Source: CAZSCF01 sp964547585 (GTDB taxonomy: Bacteria; Patescibacteriota; Minisyncoccia; Moranbacterales; UBA2206). From it: a stretch of 16,140 bases of DNA. The translations under genes and the position numbers were made by a program. Shown piece by piece: positions 5,210 to 12,500 of this stretch. The notes beneath the pieces are model-generated. The model had not been told where the DNA came from, did not search any database, and was given only the letters and a program-made list of their open reading frames with translations. The stretch spans positions 1-16,140 of the forward strand of contig CAZJOI010000017.1 in assembly GCA_964547585.1 (NCBI GenBank), given 5' to 3'. Position 1 is the stretch's first letter; each line of letters opens with the position of its first letter.

Positions 5210-6100
5210 CTTCAGTTGCCAGTTGTAGCTTGTTACCAGAAGACCCGAAGCAATAAAAATTGAAGAATATGTTCCAAAAGAAATTCCGATAATCAGCGCC
5301 AAGGAAAAATCTTTAATCGAATCTCCGCCAAAAATAAATATAGCCAAGAGAGTAATCAAAACAGTTAAAGAAGTGTTAATTGAACGAACCAATGTTTCAT
5401 TTGAACTTCTATTAACAATTTCTGGAAACAATTCTTTGCTGGAACTTCTGAGTAAATTTTCTCTAGTTCTGTCATAAACTACGATTGTATCGTGTACAGA
5501 AAACCCTAGGATCGTCAAAAGAGCTGCGATAAAAGGTATGCCAACTTCAATTCCAGTAAAATGACCGAGTACAGAGAAAACTCCAATCGTAATCAAAATA
5601 TCATGCACCAAAGCGATTACAGCTCCCAAGCCATATTTCCAAGATGCAACGGGACGAGAAACCTTGCGAAAAGCCCAAGCAATGTAGGCCATAATACCAA
5701 CTATTGCCAAAAGAATTGCCCACAGAGAATCCTTTTTGAGTTCGCTGGAAACAGATGAATTAATAAAATCAACTCTGAGTTCTTTAGCACCTTGATATTT
5801 TTCAGAAATTTTATTAAAAACATTTTGATTAATTTCATCACTTTCGGAAGCATACCGAATCAAAGCTGAATTATTACCAGCGGGTTGAATGGTTAGGCTG
5901 TTAAGTCCAAGATCACTTAGGACATCACTCAATTCCTGATTGTTGGGAACATCTTGGGAAAATTGAATTTCCATGAGCGTTCCTCCTGTAAAATCAATTC
6001 CGAGTTTGAGCCCCCAAACGGCAACGCTAATCAAACTGGCGATCGTCAAAACTATTGAAAAAATATAGGTATATTTAGTTTTAGAGATAATGTTGTACAT
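5201..6100 (-). CDS. secF: Protein translocase subunit SecF
   Basis: 299 residues, normal for SecF. Partner of SecD in the membrane; SecDF uses the proton gradient to help pull proteins out of the SecYEG channel. Visible: the first membrane segment (about 12-32) followed by LGIDFTGGTLMEIQF (33-47), the SecF signature; a periplasmic/extracellular P4 domain (about 45-120); then five membrane segments. Among the latter are ALVHDILITIGVF and LLTILGFSVHDTIVVYDRTREN (conserved D and R), with FGGDSIKDFSLALIIGISFGTYSSIFIA at the end. The start ATG at 6100 lacks an SD. It follows secD by a 119-base gap, which is long for an operon, but no separate convincing promoter was found. Confidence 0.96.
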   Translation of the reverse strand: MYNIISKTKYTYIFSIVLTIASLISVAVWGLKLGIDFTGGTLMEIQFSQDVPNNQELSDVLSDLGLNSLTIQPAGNNSALIRYASESDEINQNVFNKISEKYQGAKELRVDFINSSVSSELKKDSLWAILLAIVGIMAYIAWAFRKVSRPVASWKYGLGAVIALVHDILITIGVFSVLGHFTGIEVGIPFIAALLTILGFSVHDTIVVYDRTRENLLRSSSKELFPEIVNRSSNETLVRSINTSLTVLITLLAIFIFGGDSIKDFSLALIIGISFGTYSSIFIASGLLVTSYNWQLKKK

Positions 6101-6219
6101 TTCAGTTTAAGTTTAAGTCTAAATTCTAAAGACTAAGGTCTAAATTAATTTTCAATGTCAACTTTGGTAACTTTTAAATTAAATAATTTAGCCTTGTTTT
6201 AGACTTTAGAAATTAGCCT
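6101..6219. repeat. secD-secF spacer with imperfect inverted repeat
   Basis: AT-rich spacer. The element CTAAATTCTAAAGACTAAGG, in the left half of the spacer, roughly matches the reverse complement of a segment near 6190-6215, so a long weak hairpin is possible. A perfect -35-like TTGACA occurs on the minus strand near 6156-6161 but has no matching -10 box at 16-18 bases. It could be a low-grade dispersed repeat. Confidence 0.35.
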
Positions 6220-7908
6220 TTAGCTTTTTTTATTTTTTACTCCAATTAAATATAGCTTATCCTCCAGCCATTCTCCCACAAAAACTTTCAGTAATGTTCG
6301 GGTAATTACTACAGCCGTAAACATCGAAACTAAAACTCCAATGATCAGCGTTACCGCAAAACCCTTCACAAAACCAGTCCCCATCTCAATCAAAATGAGT
6401 GAAGTAATGATTGACGAAACATTTCCATCACGAATAGATGTCCATGCTCTTTTGAAACCTTCTTCAATTGCCCCCAAAATATTTCGGCCTCTTCTGATTT
6501 CTTCTTTTGTTCTTTCAAAAATCAAAATATTAGCATCCACTGCCATTCCAATGGAAAGCACAAAACCGGCGATTCCGGGTAATGTCAGCGTTATCTGCCA
6601 AGGTGAAAAAGCTGAGAGCTTGAAAATAGAAATCATCAAAACGGTATAAATAATCAAGGCTAGCGAGGCAATCAATCCCAAAAATCTGTAATATATAAGC
6701 ATGAAGATGATCACCAAAATCAGTCCGATGATTCCAGCTTTCAATGATTTTTGCAAAGAAATTTGTCCGAGTGATGCTTCAACACTTTGTTGAGAAATTA
6801 AGGTAATTGGGACAGGCAAAGCACCTTCGTTGAGTCTTTTTACTAGATCTTTGGTTTCTTGTAAAGAAAAATCACCCGTAATTTGGGCCTTGCCACCAGT
6901 AATTTCTTCGTTGACTCTCGGCGTACTGATCGGTTGGCCGTCCAAATAAATAGCTACAGTTTTTTCTATATTTCTTTTGGTAATCTCAGCAAATAATTTT
7001 GCGCCTTCATCATCAAATTCCAATGAAACATACGGAGTTCCTAGCCCTTGTGAGTTATAATCCACTGAGGCATTTTTAAGATTTTTTCCGGTTAATCCAG
7101 TTGAGACATAATTAACTTTTTGAGACATCTGGTTAGCTTTTTTGGCTAGCAAAATATGCATGGCACGTACTTCCAAATTAGCACCAGATCCCTTTTGTTC
7201 GATTTTTTTGATAATATGCCAACCAAATTGAGTTTCAACTAAATTAGGATGGACCTCCTCGTCTTTCAAGTTACTACCGAAGATGACTTTATCAAATTCC
7301 GGAACAAAAGTATCTTTTTTAACAAAACCCAAATCTCCGCCATTGTCTTTCGTACTGAGATCTTCACTGTTTTCTTTAGCTAGTTGTGCAAAATCTTCTC
7401 CTTCACTAGCTTTTTTTAAAATATCTTCCGCTTTTTGTTTTGCGCTAGCATTTAATTGCGTCAAAACCTCATCTGGAATTTTTTGTGATTCATCAATGGG
7501 CCCCTCTTCTTTAAATTCCAGAATAGGCGTTCCTTTAATAAGTTCTTTGGCTTGATTAATATCTTTGACTCCAGCCAGTTCCACAATCAACCTACTGTCC
7601 GATCCGGATTTAGTTGTATATATCAAAGGCTCAGCTACGCCAAAAGCATTCACTCTTCTTTCGATCACATCTTGAACAGCTTGCATCGCCTCATCAGTTT
7701 TTCCGGCTTCAACATGACTCAGATCAGCTTGATATTCCAAATGAATACCACCTTGCAAGTCCAAGCCTAGATTTATTTTTAATTTACTGAAAAAATTAAA
7801 AACCGGCGGTATTTTGGAAACCGCTTGAGGATAGGCGATGAGTCCGGCTATAACTGCCAGTACAATCACCGCTGCAAATTTTACTTGAAGTTTTTGCTTA
7901 ATATTCAT
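6220..7908 (-). CDS. secD: Protein translocase subunit SecD with inserted parvulin-like domain
   Basis: Partner of SecF. Start chosen at ATG 7908 (MNIKQKLQVKF, 562 residues). The frame opens further to 7944, but those 12 codons lie mostly in a palindromic repeat. Visible: membrane segment 1; LGLDLQGGIHLEYQ (47-60); VIERRVNAFGVAEP; TGLTGKNLK; ALPVPI; then the C-terminal membrane block with PGIAGFVLSIGMAVDANILIFERTKEE. Between LEFKEE and STGLTG, about residues 135-263 are foreign to ordinary SecD and match a PpiC/parvulin prolyl isomerase: AEDILKKASEGEDFAQLAKE, GGDLGFV, FVPEF, FGWHIIKK, then VRAMHILL. The last element is normally the first strand of parvulin, so the domain appears circularly permuted. 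Both conserved His are kept. Likely role: folding help for emerging proteins at the translocon (inferred). Confidence 0.95.
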   Translation of the reverse strand: MNIKQKLQVKFAAVIVLAVIAGLIAYPQAVSKIPPVFNFFSKLKINLGLDLQGGIHLEYQADLSHVEAGKTDEAMQAVQDVIERRVNAFGVAEPLIYTTKSGSDSRLIVELAGVKDINQAKELIKGTPILEFKEEGPIDESQKIPDEVLTQLNASAKQKAEDILKKASEGEDFAQLAKENSEDLSTKDNGGDLGFVKKDTFVPEFDKVIFGSNLKDEEVHPNLVETQFGWHIIKKIEQKGSGANLEVRAMHILLAKKANQMSQKVNYVSTGLTGKNLKNASVDYNSQGLGTPYVSLEFDDEGAKLFAEITKRNIEKTVAIYLDGQPISTPRVNEEITGGKAQITGDFSLQETKDLVKRLNEGALPVPITLISQQSVEASLGQISLQKSLKAGIIGLILVIIFMLIYYRFLGLIASLALIIYTVLMISIFKLSAFSPWQITLTLPGIAGFVLSIGMAVDANILIFERTKEEIRRGRNILGAIEEGFKRAWTSIRDGNVSSIITSLILIEMGTGFVKGFAVTLIIGVLVSMFTAVVITRTLLKVFVGEWLEDKLYLIGVKNKKS

Positions 7909-7919
7909 ATTAACATTGT

Positions 7920-7996
7920 TGTCATGCTGAACTTGTTTCAGCATCTAAATTCCCATAAGCAAGTCGATTAGATCCCGAAACAAGTTCGGGATGACA
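7920..7996. repeat. Double-hairpin inverted repeat in the secDF leader
   Basis: Two 29-base arms (7920-7948 and 7968-7996) are inverted copies of each other, both beginning TGTCAT and ending ATCTAA when read outside-in. Each arm is itself a hairpin: ATGCTGAA/TTCAGCAT around CTTGT on the left, and ATCCCGAA/TTCGGGAT around ACAAG on the right. The arms differ only at stem positions, and each difference is compensated so that both stems stay paired. This is typical of REP-like dispersed palindromes. It lies within the predicted 5' leader of secD. Confidence 0.75.
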
Positions 7997-8014
7997 TAGT
8001 TTTTAGCTTTTCTT

Positions 8015-8043
8015 ATTCTATATTAAGGACTAACTTTTGGCAA
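8015..8043 (-). promoter_or_regulatory. secDF promoter
   Basis: On the minus strand TTGCCA (8038-8043), a 17-base spacer and TAGAAT (8015-8020). The start would be near 8008, giving a leader of about 100 bases that contains the double-hairpin repeat. The -35 hexamer is the same as that of tyrS. It begins directly after the secA stop. Confidence 0.6.
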
Positions 8044-8047
8044 AAAC

Positions 8048-10696
8048 CTACTTCCCACAACACTTCTTGAATTTTTTGCCACTGCCACATGGACAGGGAT
8101 CATTTCTGCCAACTTTATCTTTGTTGATAATTGGCCCGCCTGCATCGCTATGCGAAGCATTGCGGGCAGGTTTTTGTTCTTCTAAATTAGTAAATTGATC
8201 CACTTCTTCAGAAGCTCCGCTATATCTAAAATTTTGGCCCTGATTATTATTTTCAACCTGAGCTCCAACCGAAACCAGATTTATTTTGAAAATCATGCTC
8301 ACGATGGAACTGCGAATATTGTCCATCATTTCTGTAAACATATGGAAAGACTCTCTTTTATATTCAATGAGTGGATCTCTTTGTCCGTAACCACGCAGAC
8401 CAATTCCCTCACGCAAATAGTCAATTTCATCCAAATGATTCATCCAGGTCAAATCAATTGTTTGGAGCATTAGGGCTTTTTCAATGCGTCGCATTTGTTC
8501 ACTACTCGCTTCTATTTCTTTTTTGCCATAGACTTCTTTGGCTAAACCAAAAAGATATTCAGAAAGTTCGGTTATTTTTTCCACTGAGTTTTTTTGTTTG
8601 CCATTTCTGATTTTTTCGATTTTATTCAAAGCGTCATCTTCAACATTCAATAGATTTTTGATGCTTTCAAAAATTTCTTTAGTATTCCATTCTCCCTCTT
8701 CACCCGCAGCGTGGAAAGAAACCAGTTTATCAATTTCTTCTTTGATATAATCCATCATTTCCGACTTCAAGTCACTTTTTTCCAGAATTTCTTTTCTTTT
8801 TTTGTAAATTACTTCTCTTTGCTTGTTCATTACATCATCATAATCCAAAATGTGTTTTCTGATATCAAAATTAAAACCTTCAATTTTTGATTGTGCGTTT
8901 TCAATGGTCTTGGAAATGATTCCGTTTTGAATTGGTTGATCTTCTGGCAACCCAAGCGTATTCATCATATTCTTCAGTTTGTCGCCTCCAAATCGCCTCA
9001 TTAATTCATCTTCCAATGAAACGTAAAATTGCGAAGCTCCTGGGTCACCTTGGCGTCCGGCACGGCCTCTCAACTGATTATCGATACGTCTGGCCTCATG
9101 CCTTTCTGTTCCGATGATAAGTAGCCCCCCAACCTCTTTGACGCCCTCTCCGAGCTTAATATCAGTCCCACGACCAGCCATATTGGTCGCAATAGTCACA
9201 GACCCCTTTTGCCCAGCCTTGGCGATGATTTGGGCCTCTCTTTCATGATTTTTCGCATTCAAAACCTCATGCCTGATGCCATTTCTTTCCAAAATAGCAC
9301 TCAAATATTCTGATTTTTCAATAGCAATTGTACCTACCAACACCGGCTGACCAATCTTGCTTACTTCTTTGATTTTTTCTGCAATTGCATCAAATTTACC
9401 TTTTTCACTTTTATAAATAACATCCGGCATGTCTTTTCTGATAAGCGGCTTGTTGGTTGGAATCTCCATTACATCAATACTGTATACTTTGAAAAATTCC
9501 TCTGCTGAAGTCAGAGCCGTACCAGTCATACCGGAAAGTTTATTGTAAATTCTGAAATAATTTTGGAAAGTAATTGTTGCCAAGGTTCTAGATTCTTTTT
9601 GCACTTGCACGTGTTCTTTGGCTTCAATGGCTTGATGTAAACCTTCGCTATATCTTCTGCCAGGCATAAGTCTACCGGTAAAATCATCTACAATAATTAC
9701 TTCTCCTTCTTTGACGACATAGTCTCTGTCCAATTTAAAAATATATTGGGCCTTGAGAGCTTGCTCCAAATGATGAACATAATTAACTTTTCCATATTCA
9801 TATATATTTCCCACTCCCAACCATTTTTCCATTTTTGAAATTCCTTCGTCATTTATCGTAATGGCTTTCATTTTTTCATCTATTTCAAAATCCTCTTTTT
9901 CCTTGAGTCTAGGAACTAAACCAGCAAATTGTTGATAGAGTTTAGTTGATTCGCTATCCGGTGCAGAAATGATTAGCGGCGTTCTGGCTTCATCGATTAA
10001 AATTGAGTCGACTTCATCCACAATCGCAAAATTCAACGGCCTTTGCACCATCTGCGAAATTTCTTGAACCATATTGTCTCGCAAATAATCAAACCCGAAT
10101 TCATTGTTTGTTCCGTAAGTAATGTCAGCCGCATAGGCCTCGCGCCTAGAAACTAAATGCAGATTTTCCATTTCAACACTCACTTCATCTGCATCTATCT
10201 TTTTTGGTTCATAAATATATGAAGCATCGTGAATGATGCAAGCTGTAGAAATTCCCAAAAAATTGAAAATTGATCCCATCCAATTGCAATCTCTTCTGGC
10301 TAGGTAATCATTAACAGTGACAACATGTACGCCTTGGCCACTCAAAGCATTTAAATAGATTGGTAAAGTAGAAGTCAAAGTTTTTCCTTCTCCAGTTTTC
10401 ATTTCGGCAATTTTTCCACTGTGCAGAACAATGCCGCCCAACAGCTGAACGTCATAGTGCTTTTCTCCAATTACACGACTAGCTGCTTCGCGCACAGCCG
10501 CAAAAGCCTCTGGCATTATTTCCTCCAGAGTTTCGCCTTCGCCGATTCTTTTTTTGAGTTCTTGCGTTTTGGCTTTAAGCTCCTCATCACTGAGTCGTCC
10601 GATTGCACCTTCAAAAGAATTTATTTTCTCGATGATTGGCTGCAATTTCCTTATTTCTCTTTCGTTTGAGCCAAAAAGTTTATTCAAAAATCCCAT
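8048..10696 (-). CDS. secA: Protein translocase ATPase SecA
   Basis: Motor of the Sec export pathway; it pushes preproteins through SecYEG using ATP. 882 residues, a normal length. Visible: LLGGIVLHSGKIAEMKTGEGKT (85-106) with Walker A; VNDYLARRD; YAADITYGTNNEFGFDYLRDN; the DEVDSILIDEARTPL motif; GMTGTA; ATNMAGRGTDIKLG; ERHEARRIDNQLRGRAGRQGDPG; and a C-terminal SEC-C zinc motif (CPCGSGKKFKKCC). An insertion of about 20 residues (YIYEPKKIDADEVSVEMENL) sits before the RREAYAADITYG block. A palindromic repeat encodes part of the flexible linker before the zinc motif. Start ATG 10696 has no SD. It has its own promoter and precedes secDF on the same strand. Confidence 0.98.
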   Translation of the reverse strand: MGFLNKLFGSNEREIRKLQPIIEKINSFEGAIGRLSDEELKAKTQELKKRIGEGETLEEIMPEAFAAVREAASRVIGEKHYDVQLLGGIVLHSGKIAEMKTGEGKTLTSTLPIYLNALSGQGVHVVTVNDYLARRDCNWMGSIFNFLGISTACIIHDASYIYEPKKIDADEVSVEMENLHLVSRREAYAADITYGTNNEFGFDYLRDNMVQEISQMVQRPLNFAIVDEVDSILIDEARTPLIISAPDSESTKLYQQFAGLVPRLKEKEDFEIDEKMKAITINDEGISKMEKWLGVGNIYEYGKVNYVHHLEQALKAQYIFKLDRDYVVKEGEVIIVDDFTGRLMPGRRYSEGLHQAIEAKEHVQVQKESRTLATITFQNYFRIYNKLSGMTGTALTSAEEFFKVYSIDVMEIPTNKPLIRKDMPDVIYKSEKGKFDAIAEKIKEVSKIGQPVLVGTIAIEKSEYLSAILERNGIRHEVLNAKNHEREAQIIAKAGQKGSVTIATNMAGRGTDIKLGEGVKEVGGLLIIGTERHEARRIDNQLRGRAGRQGDPGASQFYVSLEDELMRRFGGDKLKNMMNTLGLPEDQPIQNGIISKTIENAQSKIEGFNFDIRKHILDYDDVMNKQREVIYKKRKEILEKSDLKSEMMDYIKEEIDKLVSFHAAGEEGEWNTKEIFESIKNLLNVEDDALNKIEKIRNGKQKNSVEKITELSEYLFGLAKEVYGKKEIEASSEQMRRIEKALMLQTIDLTWMNHLDEIDYLREGIGLRGYGQRDPLIEYKRESFHMFTEMMDNIRSSIVSMIFKINLVSVGAQVENNNQGQNFRYSGASEEVDQFTNLEEQKPARNASHSDAGGPIINKDKVGRNDPCPCGSGKKFKKCCGK
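8135..8170. repeat. Imperfect palindromic repeat inside the secA C-terminal linker
   Basis: A 36-base GC-rich imperfect palindrome that begins CCCGCCTGCATCGC and ends GCATTGCGGGCAGG. It is translated in frame as the P-A-R-N-A-S-H-S-D-A-G-G stretch (about residues 843-854) in the disordered linker between the SecA body and its zinc motif. Its composition differs sharply from the rest of secA. It looks like a dispersed palindromic element tolerated inside a coding region, as known for Rickettsia palindromic elements; no relation to those is claimed. Confidence 0.65.
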
Positions 10697-10742
10697 AATA
10701 TTTCGTTAGTTTTAGCCTTAAACTTATTTTAAATACTACTCA

Positions 10743-10771
10743 ATTCTAGCAAACAAAAACCCCCTAGTCAA
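10743..10771 (-). promoter_or_regulatory. secA promoter with extended -10 box, inside the upstream terminator
   Basis: On the minus strand TTGACT (10766-10771), a 17-base spacer and TAGAAT (10743-10748), preceded by TGC (extended -10). The start would be near 10736, about 40 bases before the ATG. The -35 box lies in the loop of the terminator at 10755-10779. Confidence 0.7.
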
Positions 10772-10779
10772 AAGGAGGT
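10751..10779 (-). terminator. Terminator of the mur-hpf-DUF333 run
   Basis: On the minus strand ACCTCC (10779-10774) pairs with GGGGGT (10764-10759), including one G-U pair, around a nine-base loop and followed by TTTTGTTTG. The stem is short but GC-rich. It ends transcription 20 bases after the DUF333 stop at 10799. Confidence 0.6.
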
Positions 10780-10798
10780 CGCTTTTCTAAAATTAAAG

Positions 10799-11125
10799 CT
10801 ATTTATTGCATTCCTTCCTAAAAAAAGCCCACTCTTCGCATTCTTTTCCATTATCGAACTTGCAATATCCAGTTTGACTTCCGTTTTCGGCTGTTCGAAT
10901 TTCCAGTTTGCCCTTTCTCTCAACGCAATAAATTGAAGCGGGATTAGCCATCTGATTGCGCTTGTCGTTCAAATTTTTTATGTCGTTAAATTTTTTTATA
11001 TGAGTTTGCGGATCAACGATTTCTGAGTCGCCGTATCTATTCCCCAACCAAAAAGAAAAGCCCAAAGCAACGGCTATTATGGTAATTATCAAAACAGCAA
11101 AACTATTTGATATTTTTATTTTCAC
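10799..11125 (-). CDS. Secreted or membrane-anchored DUF333 protein
   Basis: 108 residues starting at GTG 11125 (MKIKISN). Residues 8-28 (SFAVLIITIIAVALGFSFWLG) form a signal anchor, without an obvious cleavage or lipoprotein box, so the rest is probably extracellular. The C-terminal half, MANPASIYCVERKGKLEIRT followed by TGYCKFDNGKECEEWAFFRKEC (about 59-106), is a clear DUF333 domain. Its four cysteines (67, 88, 96, 106) probably form two disulfides. The family is often labelled putative hemolysin, but its function is not established. Last gene of the minus-strand run, followed by a terminator. No SD is seen. Confidence 0.88.
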   Translation of the reverse strand: MKIKISNSFAVLIITIIAVALGFSFWLGNRYGDSEIVDPQTHIKKFNDIKNLNDKRNQMANPASIYCVERKGKLEIRTAENGSQTGYCKFDNGKECEEWAFFRKECNK

Positions 11126-11167
11126 TTTTTTGTTTTATGCTTGTCTGCCGGTAGGCATATTTTTTAC
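11126..11167. repeat. hpf-DUF333 spacer with a short hairpin
   Basis: TGCC-GGTA-GGCA (11143-11154) forms a four-base-pair hairpin that stands out by GC content in an AT-rich spacer. It resembles the ends of short palindromic repeats common in such genomes, perhaps a remnant. On the plus strand a T-run follows it, but no plus-strand gene precedes it. Confidence 0.35.
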
Positions 11168-11530
11168 CTAGAATCTCGCATCTTTATCCACCACAGTTTT
11201 TTTCTTAATCGAAATGCGTCCTCTTTTTTTCTGTGTTCTTATTTTTTCCAAATCCTTTTTGATTTGAATTTTAAGTTCATCCGAAACAATATCAGTTGAA
11301 CCTTCGATACTTTCTGTTGTTTCTTCAGAGCGATAAAGTTTGTAGGGAGTTTTTATCATCACCTCGACTCTGAATTTTCCCTTTTTATTCAAATCAATCT
11401 CAATCTCTTTAATTAAAATGTTTTTTAATATTTTGTCGGCAAATTTTAGTCTTTTTTCAATATATTCGCCTGTTCGATCATCAATCTTCACACCTTTAAA
11501 CAAAAATCTGACATTGCTCTTTTTAGCCAT
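11168..11530 (-). CDS. hpf: Ribosome hibernation-promoting factor (HPF/RaiA family)
   Basis: 120 residues, the short HPF form. This family binds the 30S decoding region and silences ribosomes in stationary phase or starvation. Visible beta-alpha-beta-beta-beta-alpha pattern: VRFLFKGVKI (7-16) with TGEYIEKRLKFADKIL (helix 1), EIEIDLNKKGKFRVEVMIKTPYKLYRSEE (strands), then STDIVSDELKIQIKKDLEKI (helix 2). A basic tail RTQKKRGRISIKKKTVVDK follows. No long-form dimerisation domain is present, so it would not by itself make 100S dimers in the long-HPF manner. 18 bases downstream of murB; no SD. Confidence 0.88.
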   Translation of the reverse strand: MAKKSNVRFLFKGVKIDDRTGEYIEKRLKFADKILKNILIKEIEIDLNKKGKFRVEVMIKTPYKLYRSEETTESIEGSTDIVSDELKIQIKKDLEKIRTQKKRGRISIKKKTVVDKDARF

Positions 11531-11548
11531 ATTATTTTTTGTTATTAA

Positions 11549-12484
11549 TTAAAATCCCAAAAAAATTACTTCAGGAACCAATTGCACCCCCAACTTTGTT
11601 CTGACTTTTTCCTTGATGACATCCATTAATATTATAACATCTTCGGCCTTAGCACTTCCAGTGTTCACAATAAAATTGGAATGTTTTTCGCTTATCATGG
11701 CTCCGCCAATTTTTTGTCCTGTAAGTCCAACTTCCTGAATTAGCCAACCAGCCGGAATCGTATTATCCGAAAACCTTTTGCCGCTATCTTTTTCGAATTC
11801 ATCTAGCAGTTTTATATCACTCACCTTAGGATTAACAAAAAATGATCCGGCGCTAGCAGTCCCCTGTGGGTGCATCTGATTTCTTTTTTCAATAATCTCT
11901 TTTGTTTTGTTTTGAATTTCCTCGCTATTACCTTTTTTCAATTTCAAAATAACTGAAAAAATAATTAGATTATTATTTTTTTTAAACAAGCTATTTCTAT
12001 ATTCAAACTCACACTCTTCTGTGGTAAAATCTTTAACTGAAAAACCAGCCTCCTCTGGAAAGAAGGCTCTAATTTTTGCAACAACACTGTGCATATTACT
12101 ACCAAAGGCTCCCGCGTTACCCCGTACTGCTCCACCAACTGTTCCTGGGATTCCGGCCGCCCATTCAAGCCCAGCGAGAGAGCTGTCTGCTGCCAGCCTC
12201 ACTGCTTTTAACAAAGAGGCTCCGGCTCCACATGCAATCTCTGCATCAGTTACTTTGCATTCCGTATTTTGAAATCTGATTACCAAACCGTCAAAACCTT
12301 GATCACTTACTAAAATGTTACTGCCACTACCCAGAACAAAAAACTTAAGCTTATTTTTCAAAGCATATTCCAAAGCTTCTTTCAGCTCATCTTCTTTTGT
12401 TATTTCCACAAAATATTTGGTCGGTCCACCAATCTTGAATGTTGTATATGGAGCCAATACTACATTTTTTTGAATCTTTATCAT
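11549..12484 (-). CDS. murB: UDP-N-acetylenolpyruvoylglucosamine reductase
   Basis: FAD enzyme that uses NADPH to make UDP-MurNAc, the second step of peptidoglycan precursor synthesis in the cytoplasm. 311 residues, matching the shorter type II form. Visible: TTFKIGGPTKYFVE (14-27); the FAD-binding VLGSGSNILVSD (50-61); AGLEWAAGIPGTVGGAVRGN (104-123) with NAGA; EYRNS with catalytic Arg (163); SAGSFFVNP with the catalytic Ser (214); AGWLIQEVGL; and PEV near the end with the catalytic Glu (305). Start ATG 12484, 16 bases after the cation ATPase stop, no SD. MurC lies on the far side of the ATPase gene, so the two mur genes flank a transporter in one run. Confidence 0.97.
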   Translation of the reverse strand: MIKIQKNVVLAPYTTFKIGGPTKYFVEITKEDELKEALEYALKNKLKFFVLGSGSNILVSDQGFDGLVIRFQNTECKVTDAEIACGAGASLLKAVRLAADSSLAGLEWAAGIPGTVGGAVRGNAGAFGSNMHSVVAKIRAFFPEEAGFSVKDFTTEECEFEYRNSLFKKNNNLIIFSVILKLKKGNSEEIQNKTKEIIEKRNQMHPQGTASAGSFFVNPKVSDIKLLDEFEKDSGKRFSDNTIPAGWLIQEVGLTGQKIGGAMISEKHSNFIVNTGSAKAEDVIILMDVIKEKVRTKLGVQLVPEVIFLGF

Positions 12485-12500
12485 ATATATTTATTATATC

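Noticed and set aside
6341..6649. Plus-strand reading frame of 102 codons inside secD
   Set aside because: It is the antisense shadow of the conserved SecD membrane block, with no start signals or recognisable product.
7909..7944. Upstream in-frame ATG at 7944 as the secD start
   Set aside because: Its first codons lie in the palindromic repeat and encode MLKQVQHDNN, unlike any SecD N-terminus. The ATG at 7908 starts a normal SecD N-terminus.
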